A DNA stretch of 64,000 bases from Thereva unica (Eukaryota > Arthropoda > Insecta > Diptera > Therevidae): positions 92,057,813-92,121,812 of the forward strand of contig OX465283.1 in NCBI GenBank assembly GCA_949987705.1, read 5' to 3'. The translations under genes and the position numbers were made by a program. Positions 34,424 to 43,719 of this stretch are shown here, piece after piece. The number at the start of each line of letters is the position of its first letter. Position 1 is the stretch's first letter. Below the pieces are notes generated by a model. It was not told the DNA's origin. It did no database searches and saw nothing but the letters and a program-made list of their open reading frames with translations.

Positions 34424-34427
34424 TGCA

Positions 34428-34587
34428 ACAAATAAAACATTTCATTGGAAAATCAAAACCTGAATCCTCCGGCGTTTCCAGTGGCAAAGAATCCTCCGAT
34501 GAAGTAGAGGGCTTTTCCAGGTTTCTTTTAGCAACCCTGGCGACAATCCTCGAATCAGCGTAACTCTTTTGGCATGCTCGATGTACT
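34428..34587 (-). pseudogene. XPG-like/CXC gene, exon 2 (zinc-binding N-terminal region)
   Basis: Exon 2 starts after an AG at 34588-34589 and reads VHRACQKSYADSR, then a Ser/Glu-rich linker and FDFPMKCFIC. The H, C and CxxC spacing continues a Cys/His zinc site begun in exon 1. It stops at the gypsy deletion junction, so the exon's 3' part (probably several hundred codons) is gone. Confidence 0.72.
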
Positions 34588-34748
34588 CTAAAAGGATATA
34601 TGTACATATATGGAAGTATGAAAACCGTAATAGAAGTTGTTTATTTGAACATATATTATTGTTTCTTGTGTTTAATAAAATGTTACGTATTGAGGAGAAA
34701 ATGTTGCTATCTCCATAGCTTTAATTTAGTTTGTACTTTGTCAATTAC
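34588..34748 (-). other. predicted 161-bp GT-AG intron of the XPG-like gene
   Basis: On the minus strand the donor AAG|GTAATT is at 34748 and the acceptor CCTTTTAG| ends at 34588. The intron is AT-rich with stops in all frames. Removing it joins exons 1 and 2 in one frame across a split Arg codon. Confidence 0.7.
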
Positions 34749-34894
34749 CTTATGGACTCCAAACCATGTAAGAAACGCTCATGGTGTTTTTTGCCCCTCA
34801 CCACACTAGCTGACAAAAGGGAATTAATACCTCTCTTTTTTACTTCCACAACACCGTCACCTAAATTTTTGTTACAAATAAAACAAACGCTCAT
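34749..34894 (-). pseudogene. XPG-like/CXC gene, exon 1 (start)
   Basis: The ATG at 34892-34894 opens a 48-codon exon reading MSVCFICNKNLGD, KKRGINSLLSASVVRGKKHH and FLHGLESI. The CxxC pair at the start and the VHR-C motif after the splice make a likely zinc-binding unit. The exon lies about 60 bp inside the inner edge of the right TIR, mirroring the position of the gene's stop near the left TIR. That supports the gene as the element's own cargo rather than captured sequence. Confidence 0.68.
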
Positions 34895-34949
34895 TTTTTT
34901 AATATATTTCCGCTTCTAAATGTAGCACGAAACTGAAAATTCTTCCCAA

Positions 34950-35797
34950 GCGTGACACCTAACCCCCCCACCAGGAGGGCAGTTTAAAAGAGAAATTTCC
35001 TAATATTTGTATGAAAATTAATGTGTATCTATATGAAACATTCGGCGCTGAATTGCGGCTAAACTATAAATGCTAGAAAAAAATGTTTAAAGTAAAATTT
35101 CTACGGAATTTTATAACAAACAAATTTGTTGGTATAACTTGTCTTCGTAAATAAATAGTCGACTAGATATTTGCAAAAAACCATTTTTAATAAACTTTTG
35201 AGGTGTAATAAATCCATAAATATCAACTTTATAGAAAAAAGGAAAGGCAACAAATGTGGGCAATGATGAGCTCAACACACGATATACATAATCACTTTGG
35301 AAATGAAACGGGGAAAGAAAAAGATAGGATTTTTTTTTTAATTTACTTTTTGCGACATTTAAAGCGCTATAACTCGTGAAATATTAGCCCTATGTAAAAA
35401 TTATTGATTGCGTGTGTTCTATAAGTCTTAGTAAGGACTTTTTTATGGCGGGCTAACCGTTAACGAATTATAGTGCAAAGAAAGTGATATATAAAGTTTG
35501 AAGCACTATAACTCCGAACATATTGACTTTACAAAAAAAATTTTTGAACAAAAAAGTTAAATCACTTAATTATCTACAAAAAAGATTATATACATTTTTG
35601 TTTAAAAATGCATAGTTTCTGAGATATAGAATTAAACGCGTTTCCCTTTATTGTAAGTGAAGCATAAGGGTGGGGATGACGCCATTTTGAATTTAAGCTC
35701 ATAAAAATGTGTCAAATCATTTGGTAGAAAAAAATCGCGTGCGGTATTTTTTGCATTACGAAGGCCTTTTTTTCGACCTATTTACTATACTGGACTA
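34950..35797 (-). repeat. right TIR of the XPG element, inner part
   Basis: This is the reverse complement of about 18890-19690, with landmarks CATTCGGCGCTGAATTG at about 35038 and CGCGTGCGGTATTTTTTGC at about 35735. It is cut at 35797 by the foldback element. The outer 80 bp continue at 40032. Confidence 0.88.
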
Positions 35798-36786
35798 AAG
35801 GAAAAATCGAGAGCACCGCAGCAGATGACCGGAAAGGGGATGGGGGAGCCAAAATGTGGGTCTTCGGGGGTTAAACGTGTTTTTTTACGATTTCTGAGAA
35901 AAGTAGACCTCATATCGAAAAACTTTAAAGGTAAACGTTGTAGATAATTAAGAGATCTAGAGCTTATGTTCAAACCATTTTTCGACATAACAAATGGATA
36001 AAAACGTCAAAAACCGAGTCTTTCGTTTATCATTTTTATCTTTCACATCTTGGTTGTTTCGTCTTGTTTTTATGACCTTAATTTTAAAAAAGCCCCAAAA
36101 AAGTTGGCGAACGAATTTTTGATTTTTAAAATTTTGAAGACGGGTTTTTTTTCGTTGAATCCTCTACTTTTAGATGGCGTAAAAAAAATGATAGTGTCAA
36201 AATAGAAAAACATCGATAAAAATTGAAAAAACCAAAAACATCCTTTTTCAAATATCGATTTTTCCGTAAACTTTACTAATTCTTTATCTCACTTTGATAT
36301 AAAGCTTTTAGAGTCGTGCAACTGTAACTGTCGTGTACTGTAAATTAAATGTAATATATTATAAGGGAGCTTCATGTAACAGTTTCAGATGTGAAAAAAT
36401 TTGTTTAAACAATTATTTCACCCAAGAAATCAAAGGAAAAACTACAGTTTTAGGTAAAAAAAATATTTCTACGTATTGTGATGGCTTATACATTAAAACA
36501 TACTAGTAGAACCCAGCACTCGACATTCGAGCACTATTTTCTAAGTCTATAAGTCACAAAATTTTTCGAGAAGAATAAAACAAAATTGAAAAATGAAACA
36601 AATTTTTTATAGTTGGAAAAAGCAATGCCAAAAAACCAACTTTTATTATTTCCTAATGTCACATATTACATTTTATTGTATTACACTCTACTGGCTGCTA
36701 AATGCAATTGCATATGAGAAAAGACTGTGCCGTGTTTAAATAATAAGTGTGTTCGCGTACTCAAATGCTGTTATGTGATAAAAGAA

Positions 36787-37003
36787 TTATTCATACCTCA
36801 TTTTTTTGGAGAGATGCTGTTCATCATGAAACTCAACACATTTTTCAATCTCTTGAAAATCTTCAATAAAGTCATCGAACTCGTGAAGGTCCTCAAGCTC
36901 ATCACAATCATCATTATTAATAATCTCCTCCGAATCGCTGAGATCTTTTATTGGTTGATTTTCAGAATTAGAACAGTTGCTGCTTCTGAAGGAATACTAG
37001 TAT
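36787..37003 (-). pseudogene. possible exon of an acidic protein in the foldback element
   Basis: No ATG-started frame exists on this strand, but codons from 37003 to the stop at 36787 read SNSENQPIKDLSDSEE, an Asp/Glu-rich run and EKCVEFHDEQHLSKKM. A splice-acceptor-like TTCCTTCAG lies just inside its start, and a donor-like GAG|GTATGA sits just before the stop. Acidic tracts of this type occur at the N-termini of some transposases, but I recognise no family. The upstream part would lie where LINE C2 inserted. This is a weak call based on composition and splice-like signals. Confidence 0.35.
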
Positions 37004-37330
37004 AGTTACTCGCAATGGTACTTCATTTTTCCATCATCAAATATGTAGTATCAGAGAAATCTTCTAACTATACCTTCATAAACTCAAAAAATCATTTTAT
37101 TAGGTAATAACCCAACAAGTACACTATTGCGGAGTTAGTACCCATGTGTCTCGCGTGAACGCATCAAATGTAAGGACAGGAGAGCAGCAAGCGAGTTGGA
37201 AGGCGAAAGAAATTGTGGCAAGAAGAAGCTTAGAAGTTACCCTTTGTACTACTAGTCCGTCATGTCTTACAAGTCATGGTGCAATGTATAGTAGTAAGCT
37301 TGATCTGAAGGAAAGATGAGATAGGATAGG

Positions 37331-39470
37331 TTAGGGGTCTGGAGGGTGCATGAGTAGATGTCGATGAACCTTGCGTTTGAACTCTGAGATGTTATATGAG
37401 CTCGGAAACACCGACTGCGGAAGAGAGTTCCACAATCGAGTTGTTCTATTTATAAACGAACTGCTAAAACGTAATGTGCGTGAAGGGGTGGGCTGAAGGG
37501 TGAAGGGGTGAGCCGGGTTGGCTAGTCTTGTGTTGCGGGAGAAAAATTGCCGTGTAGGCAGGAGGTTTTTGATTTCAGTGGAGCAGTCGCTATGAAAATA
37601 GCGGTAAAACTTGCTGAGCGCTGCTACATTCCTACGGTGGCTTAAAGGATCAATGCAAAGGGTGCTATCGCCAATGAGTTTGATAGCCCAGATATACATA
37701 CGAGTTGTACTCAAGGCGTGGCCGAATGTAGGACTTGTAGATTGTAGCCAAGGCAGTTGGATGAAGGAGAAACTTGCATCTCTTAACGAAGCCGAGGCAT
37801 TGGTACGCTAGTTTGGTGACTTGGAGTATGTGATTATTCCATCGCAAATCGTTGGATAGAGTCACGCCGAGGATGTTAAGATATGGATCAGCAGTTATAT
37901 TATCCTCGCCCACTGAAATGGAGGGAATTTTGGTGCAGGTTTTAGTGGAGAATAGACCGTACTTGGTTTAGGTTTCATTGAAGTCGACACGATTCTTGCG
38001 GCCCCAATCAAGAATGAGTTTAATGTCCGCGTTAAGAGAGTTGGACATGAGTGAGAGAATCGCCCCTTGGGGAACGCCGGCCGAAATGGAATGAGGGTTG
38101 GATTCGGCGCCATCCAATACTACCTTGATTGAACGGCCAGAAAGAAAGCTCTCAATCCAGTTCCCAGTTCCTTAGGACTGAGTCGATACCAATAGCTTGG
38201 AGTTTCGACAGCAGAGCGGGATGCCATACTCTGTCGAAAGCCTTGGAGATATCTAGGGCAACCAGACCAGACTCACCGAAGCCATGGATGCTTTGGTTGA
38301 TGTGTTCAGTCAGGCACACAAGAAGGTCGCCAGTAGACCGTTTTGGTCTAAAGCCGTACTGCCTGTCGTGAATAATTTGGTTAGACTCTAGATCAGGGGT
38401 TCCCAACCGTTCTGTGGTGCGGGCACATTCGAGATTGCAAAATAAACTGGCGGGCACAAGTCGGATTTAAACGCCGGGAAAGACATGATTGTAAGGCTCC
38501 TTTCATATTGGATGGCGGTTTGGCGGCGATTTTATTGCTTTTTATACTAAGTAAGTCAGTTTTACTCAAAGCTACTTGACGAGAAAAACGATAAAAAGGC
38601 GGCCAAATCGTGTAACCTAACCGACAGTCAGTGCCAAGGGTCTAATTGGCGTGGTGGGTTAGACAGATGTTAGTGTAGCCAATTTAGCGAATTTCCCACT
38701 ACATCTAGCAAGATTTTAAAAATTAAAGTAACTTTTTTTTGTTATTTTTAAGATTTTTTTTCGTATTTCAGCACTTTGTCGCGGGCACAATTAAATATCT
38801 CCGCGGGCACATATGCGCCTGCGGGCACTAGGATGAAAACCCCTGCTCTAGATATTTCATCCACCTTCTATTGATTATTGTCTCCATAACTTTGGAGAGA
38901 ACAGAAGTTAATGCTAAGGGTCGCTGACTTCACCTTTTTTGGGAATGGGCTGAACATGAGCTAGTTTCCAAGAGTTGGGATACACTCCGGAGAAATATGA
39001 CAAGGCAAAGAGTTTGCGCAGAGGTTTAGCCAAGGGTGAGGCACACTTTTTGAGTACCATAGGGGGAATATTATCGGGGCCAGTGGATTTATTGACGTCA
39101 AGTTCTTTGAGACATTTATACACCTCTCGTGTCCTGAAGAAAATTCCGTCCATTGAATGGGCGTTGCGATCGAGGACCGGTGGTGACGTATCAGCTTGAG
39201 GTAACGAAGAATTTGAGACGACCAGAGATGCCAGTCAATCGGCCTTGGATTTGCTTTCTGTTATCACCTCCTTGCCATTAATGAATGGAGGGGTTGAGGA
39301 AGAGGTAAAATTCTTCTTGATGGAAGTTACCAAGGAGCAAGAATCAGAAGTTTTTGCTGCCAACGTGTCTGTTGAGGATCTTACTTCTCAATTTTTTGTC
39401 AAATGATGCTTTGACGTTCCTGATGATGGAATTACAGGAGTTTCTTGACTTGATATACTCACGCCGAAGT
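37331..39470 (-). pseudogene. reverse transcriptase of LINE C2, fragmented
   Basis: The order on the minus strand is VYKCLKELDVNKSTGPDNIPP (near 39130), SWKLAHVQPIPKKG (near 38960), then the hAT MITE. RQYGFRPKRSTGDLLVCLTEH (38375-38310), ALDISKAFDRVWHPALLSKL (near 38240) and a frameshifted C-terminal part with DPLSHRRNVAALSKFYRYFHSD (near 37660-37580) follow. C2 has the sense codon where C1 has TGA. The FADD region is deleted (about 38030-38110), so the active site is lost. Multiple shifts make it a pseudogene. Confidence 0.82.
38394..38845. mobile_element. hAT-type MITE in LINE C2
   Basis: The ends CAGGGGTTCCCAACC and (inverse) CAGGGGTTTTCATCC are flanked by the perfect 8-bp duplication CTCTAGAT at 38386-38393 and 38846-38853. 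GCGGGCACA motifs recur at both ends (near 38426 and 38450 on the left; near 38780, 38803 and 38821 on the right). It has no coding capacity. The 8-bp duplication and CAGGGG ends are diagnostic of hAT. Confidence 0.93.
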
Positions 39471-40031
39471 GACTCGTTGGATATCAAAGAGAGATAAAGA
39501 ATTAGTGAAGTTTACGGAAAAATCGATATTTGAAAAAGGATGTTTTTGGTTTTTTGATTTTTTATCGATGTTTTTCTATTGTGACACTATCATTTTTTAC
39601 GATGTCTAAAAGTAGAGGATTCAAAAATTCGTTCGCCAACTTTTTTGATTAAAAATGGGGCCTTTCTTTAAAATTAAGGTCATAAAAACAAAACGAAACA
39701 ACCAATCGCTTTGAAAAAAAATGGGCCCTTTCGAAACATGAAAACCTACATTTTCCTCATATTTCATTAAAATTGGATCATTTTTGTGAAAGATAAAAAT
39801 GATAAACGAAAAACTCGGTTTTTGACGTTTTTTCCATTTTTTGAGGTTATGTCGAAAAATGGTTTGAACAAAAGCTCTAGATCTTTTAATTATCTACAAC
39901 GTTTACCTTTATCGTTTTTCGATAGGAGGTCTATTTTTCTCAGAAATCGTAAAAGAATACGTTTAACGCCCAAAACCCACATTTTGGCTCCCCTTTCCGG
40001 TCATCTGCTGCGGTGCTCTCGATTTTTCCTT

Positions 40032-40111
40032 GTAGCATTTCTACTAAATTTTCCCGCCACCCATATACTACTAAGAATTTTTTTTTCTCAAAAATTATCT
40101 GCACTGGTCTA
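40032..40111 (-). repeat. right TIR of the XPG element, outer 80 bp
   Basis: This is the reverse complement of 18798-18885 with small gaps. It shares GTAGCATTTC, TTTTCCCGCC and the end GCACTGGTCTA. The duplication ACG follows at 40112-40114. Confidence 0.9.
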
Positions 40112-40114
40112 ACG

Positions 40115-41400
40115 GTCGACTGAAGGAAACAAAATAATTATTAGTCGTGATGTCAAGTTTGTAGATAATTTTATTAAGGATACTAAATATGAAGAATTTT
40201 TAGACAAAGAAGCTTACAGTAGAAATCAAGTTCCAAACCTAGAAATTACATTAAATAATAAAAACGACCAGAAGAATGAACCTGAAGGTCAAAACATTCC
40301 AACCCCGGAAAACCCAAAGTTTGGTAGAGGTAGACCACGATTCTTAAGAACAGGGAAAAGAGGAAGGCCCCGAAAGATGCGCCATAACCGTCTCAAGGAA
40401 ACAGGGTCATCATTGTCATGTGAGAAGGAGGATTCTGATGTAGAATACGAGTCAGCTAATCTCGTGGTCAGCACTCCTGAGAATCAACGGGAAGCTTTAT
40501 GTTGCAAGGAAGCCACTGAATGGAGAAAAGCTATCCATGAAGAAATGTCAGCGCATGTTAAGAACAAAACATGAAAGATAGTAAGCCGTCCGAATCATGG
40601 CAACGTAATAGGTAACAGATTTGTGTTCACGACGAAATTGAAAGATAATTTAATCGAACGAAGGAAGGCAAGACTAGTAGCAAAGGGCTGCGCACAGAAG
40701 AAGGGAATTGATTATGAGGAGACGTTCTCCCCCGTTGTACGATTAAAATCTATCAGAATGATAATGAATCTGGCTGTAGAAAACGAGTGGGTCGTACATC
40801 AGATGGATGTCACGACAGCATATTTGAACGGTGTACTGGAAGAAGAAATATATATGGAATTGCCAGAATTACTACAAGACAGTCTACAAGAAATTTTGAA
40901 GAAATCAACCGATAAAGATATTCACATAACTGCTACATCCTGGCTTACCGAGCTTAAACAAAAAGGTGGTAAAGTATGTCTTATACAAAAATCATTGTAT
41001 GGACTTAAGCAAGCGGGGAGGCAATGGCACCAAAAACTATCGAAAGACTTAGAATGAAAAGGATTGATTCGGATCCCTGCATTTTTAGTTTGAATCGATC
41101 TGATTATAGCTGTTAACGTGGATGATCTCTTATTGGCATCGAGAAATGAAAACTGAATATATGAGATGAAGCAACATCTAAGTAAATGTTTTGAAATGAA
41201 AGATTTAGGGAGGATTCAACACTGTCTCGGAATCGATTTTCACCAAAGCGAAGACAGGAAGCGGATCACAATGCATCAGGCTAAATACGCAAAGCAAATA
41301 TTGATGCAATTTGAAATGGAAGAATGTTAAAGTATTTTGACACCAGTCGAAGTTAACGTGAACAATTTATATAACAACTTGAAACACACAAATGAGAGGA
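40115..41400 (+). pseudogene. copia connector and reverse transcriptase
   Basis: The frame resumes with KIIISRDVKF, the copia connector block, and a variable basic linker (GRGRPRFLRTGKRGRPRK) to a stop at about 40572. The RT follows: KDNLIERRKARLVAKGCAQK (from about 40635), EETFSPVVRLKSIR, MDVTTAYLNGVLEEEIYM with a catalytic Asp, and LYGLKQAGRQWHQ near 41000. A shift near 41055 leads to VNVDDLLLASRN at about 41113, where the usual YVDD is NVDD. The second half carries stops (for example near 41156 and 41328). The YVDD change and the shifts make it inactive. Confidence 0.87.
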
Positions 41401-41841
41401 AGAATGACGGTTCCTACCCTTTCCAGAACTTAATTGGCTGTTTAATGTATCTAGCAACATCGACCAGACCTGACTTATAGTTTGCAATAAGTATGCTAAG
41501 TCAATTCAACCATTGTTTTACAACGAATCACTGGGCAGCAGCTAAAAGGGTTTTAAGGTAGTTGAAAGGAACGATTAATTATGGTTTAGTTTTCAGAAAG
41601 ACTGGGAAGAAACTAATTGGATACGTGGATGCTGACTGGGGTGCATTTGTGGTTGATAGAAAATCATACACTGGATTTTCATCCATTTTGGCCGGAACGA
41701 GCATTAGTTGGGAATCCAGGAAACAGCCAACGGTTGCACTTTTTAGTACGGAAGCTGAGTACATGGCGCTTACAGAGACGACGAAGGAATGTATTCGTCT
41801 GCAGAAGTTGGTGTCAAATTTTGGTTACAACTTGGAATATA
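41401..41841 (+). pseudogene. copia RNase H, first part
   Basis: The region reads LIGCLMYLATSTRPDL with a TAG inside it near 41477. From 41562 an open stretch follows with LIGYVDADWGAF, KSYTGFSSILAG, ISWESRKQPTVALFSTEAEYMAL and TKECIRLQKL. The D-E-D set of copia RNase H (DADWG Asp, STEAEY Glu) is visible. A Helitron interrupts the domain at 41842. The rest is at 42453. Confidence 0.85.
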
Positions 41842-42452
41842 TCTATATCTATAAAAATCTCGTGTCACAGTGTTTGTTCCCGAACTCCTCCGAAACGGGT
41901 TGACCGATTTGTATGAAATTTTTTGTGCATATTTGGTAGGTCTGAGAATAGGTCGTAGGCTATTTTTTATACCTTTAACCAAAAAAAAAAAACAGCTGAA
42001 AACTAAAAAAATGGTAATAATGGTAATAGTACACTCAATATACTGTTAGATCCATGGCGGCTGTCTGAAGAGGGCGGATTACCACTTTCTTCACGACCCC
42101 CGAGACATGGGTATCAGATGAAAGGGTATGTTAAGTAGAATACAATAAACAATAAAGTACACTCAATATACCGTTAGATCCATGGCGGCCGTCTCAAGAG
42201 GGCGGATTATCACTTTCTTCACAACCACCTCATGGGTATCAAATGAAAGGGTATGATAAGTAGAATACAATAAGCAATGTAGTATACTCAATATACTGTT
42301 AGATCCATGGCGGCCGACTCAAGACCCATGTACCCGTTCTTTAAGGCACTTCATCTGTGTAAAATTCACGTCTCGAAAAATACCAAGTCAATGGATGGTT
42401 TTAATTGACTATTGGCTTAGGGGTGCAGCGAGGCGTACCGGGTCCCAGCTAG
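41842..42452 (+). mobile_element. non-autonomous Helitron in copia RNase H
   Basis: It starts TCTATATCTATAAAAATCTC, which is typical of insect Helitrons. It ends CTAG after a GC-rich stem region (GCGAGGCGTACCGGGTCCCAG) and sits between A (41841) and T (42453) with no duplication, as Helitrons do. The interior has three tandem units of about 120 bp, each with a TTAGATCCATGGCGGC core (about 42047-42360) and ATCAGATGAAAGG or ATCAAATGAAAGG motifs. Confidence 0.88.
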
Positions 42453-42700
42453 TAATTATATATGTATAATGACAACCCGAGAGCACAACGTTTGGCACAA
42501 AACCCTGTGTTCCACAATAGAACAAAGCACATCGATATCCGTCACCATTTTATTCGCGATGCTATAACGGATGGAAAAGTCAAGTTGATCTACAATCCAT
42601 CTCAAGAGATGCTAGCCGATATTTTAACTAAAGGAGTGACGAGGATGAAATATGCAGCATTTGGAATTAGGCATAACAAAAATATTAGAATAAAATTTCG
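42453..42700 (+). pseudogene. copia RNase H, C-terminal part
   Basis: From about 42462 the frame reads NPRAQRLAQNPVFHNRTKHIDIRHHFIR and LIYNPSQEMLADILTKG, the conserved end of copia RNase H. The ADILTK block and final His region are intact. The frame stops after the purine tract begins. It continues the piece that ends at 41841. Confidence 0.88.
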
Positions 42701-42709
42701 AGGGGGGGA
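42701..42709 (+). promoter_or_regulatory. copia polypurine tract
   Basis: AGGGGGGGA directly precedes the 3' LTR, as expected for plus-strand priming. Confidence 0.85.
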
Positions 42710-42711
42710 TT

Positions 42712-42899
42712 TGTTGTTACGAAATTAGCATTAGAAACACTCATCCCCTGTTACTGTACATATAATAATTGAGTTGTCTGCTTCCTAGTTTATGATCTAT
42801 TTACCTTAGCTTGAATTGCTAATATTTAATTAATTATTTAAAATAAATTATCTATCGTTAATTGCACCTATGTATGCTCTCGAGTTTTTATTTTCAACA
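42712..42899 (+). repeat. copia 3' LTR
   Basis: This 188-bp LTR is the partner of 10565-10752. About ten differences are visible, clustered in the A/T-rich stretch at 42820-42870. Confidence 0.93.
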
Positions 42900-43437
42900 A
42901 AAATCGTATAATAATGTAAGTTTAAGGCAAGTAACGGTGAAGTAGATATCGAGTATCGGAAAAATTAAGCGCTTTTATTTTTTAAATGGGTTAAAAGTTG
43001 TAATATGGATTTACACTATGTGTATTCTCTTCTATTAATTGTTACATCAAGGGAATCCAATACTGCGCCATTTTTGCGGTATCAGAAATGCGGGATTAGA
43101 TATGCGGGATAAGCAGGATTTAAGTAATAGAATCGCCTTAATAGGGAAATATTAACAATATTGCAAAGATTAATTTATACTCCACAAAATATTTAAATTC
43201 TGCAGTTAAAAACATCTGCCTACTAAACAATACAGCAATATCACAAAGTCGTCTGTGTGCGTGTTTGCGAGTATACGAACTAGAGATGGGACTTTTAGTT
43301 TATTTCAGTGAACTAGTTCATTTACTTTAGTTCAAAAAACTGAACTAGTGCTAATGAACTATTGCTTTTTTTAAATTCTTTTATTTAACTTACATTGTGT
43401 GTCGTCAAATCTTGTAAGTTAAATTAGTTTAGTTTGG
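42900..43437. other. unassigned flank
   Basis: I see no gene or element boundary. GAACTAGT-containing short repeats lie near 43300-43350. Confidence 0.4.
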
Positions 43438-43566
43438 ATGACAATGCAATCTGACCATTTTATAAAAATATCCAGATGGTGGTTCCTAAATGGCAGCCGA
43501 TTTTTGAAATTGTGCTCCGCGGCCCTCTGACATGAGTATCAAATGAAAGTATATGACAGGTAGAAC
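43438..43566 (+). repeat. dispersed ATCAAATGAAAG repeat (R1), split left part
   Basis: It shares GACAATGCAATCTGACCATT and the following 10 bases with 62156, then a GGCAGCCGATTT stretch and ATCAAATGAAAG. It is split by the hAT-like element. The right part resumes at 45474. Confidence 0.75.
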
Positions 43567-43719
43567 TAGAGTTGAGCCGGACTTACAAGAGGCAGTTCAT
43601 TTGTCCCGTACACGATAGTAAATTGTACTGAGGCCTCAACTTTTTTAAATGTCCCGGTTCAAAAATAATGTACTACTGGGATATGAGCGTGTATCGTGCG
43701 TTTGTAAATTACGAAGTGG

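Larger units (their letters stand above)
26226..34427 (-). mobile_element. gypsy-type LTR retrotransposon with env (errantivirus-like), 5' end deleted
   Basis: In order on the minus strand are truncated gag (34423-33590), pol (33589-29742), env (broken), a purine tract and a 450-bp LTR (26675-26226, TGTTA...TAACA). The 5' LTR, primer site and start of gag are absent. At 34427 gag sequence joins straight to exon 2 of the XPG-like gene, which itself lacks several hundred bases there. One deletion spanning the gypsy 5' end and host-gene sequence explains both. The open pol frame argues that the element was young when it was cut. Confidence 0.88.
37239..39478 (-). mobile_element. LINE family C (copy C2), 5'-truncated, with a nested hAT MITE
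   Basis: Its 3' end begins ACCCTTTGTACTACTAG like C1. The 5' truncation abuts the foldback element's right arm. The coding remnants are several frames on the minus strand. A 452-bp hAT MITE interrupts it at 38394-38845. Confidence 0.83.
35798..40031. mobile_element. foldback-type TIR element inside the right TIR
   Basis: The left arm (35798-36303, starting AAGGAAAAATCGAGAGCACC) is repeated inverted as the right arm (39479-40031). The arms are about 510-550 bp. The right arm has about 110 extra bases near 39660-39775. It lies between the outer 80 bp and the inner 0.85 kb of the XPG element's right TIR, which are contiguous in the left TIR. That proves it is a separate insertion. The interior (36304-39478) holds a possible exon and LINE C2. 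No clear target duplication was seen. Confidence 0.8.
18798..40111. mobile_element. long-TIR DNA element carrying an XPG/FEN1-like nuclease-CXC gene
   Basis: The ends are TAGACCAGTGCA (left) and its inverse (right), flanked by ACG at 18795-18797 and 40112-40114. The interrupted copia frame stays in register when the element and one ACG are removed, which defines an exact insertion with a 3-bp duplication. The inverted repeats reach inward about 0.9 kb (18798-19690 against 40111-40032 plus 35797-34950). The only gene seen between them is the minus-strand XPG-like/CXC gene (34894 to 19749). Later insertions are gypsy, LINE B2, a MITE, a hairpin element and a foldback element in the right TIR. 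Without them the element would be a few kilobases, and part of the gene is deleted. A 3-bp duplication plus an XPG-type nuclease fits Academ. No Academ transposase was recognised. Confidence 0.85.
10565..42899 (+). mobile_element. Ty1/copia LTR retrotransposon, split by four large insertions
   Basis: Two 188-bp LTRs start TGTTGTTAC and end TTCAACA. Between them, in copia order, are gag, protease, GAG-pre-integrase, integrase, connector, reverse transcriptase and RNase H, all degenerate. The internal sequence is interrupted by LINE C1 (about 12089-14950), LINE A1 (15449-18650), the long-TIR XPG element (18798-40111) and a Helitron (41842-42452). The LTRs differ at about ten of 188 positions by eye, so the insertion is not recent. 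Flanking bases share AAAT on both sides (10561-10564 and 42900-42903), which may be what is left of a 5-bp duplication. Confidence 0.93.

Noticed and set aside
18798..40111. Polinton/Maverick assignment for the long-TIR element
   Set aside because: No polymerase B, retroviral-type integrase, ATPase or capsid genes are present, and the duplication is 3 bp rather than 6 bp.
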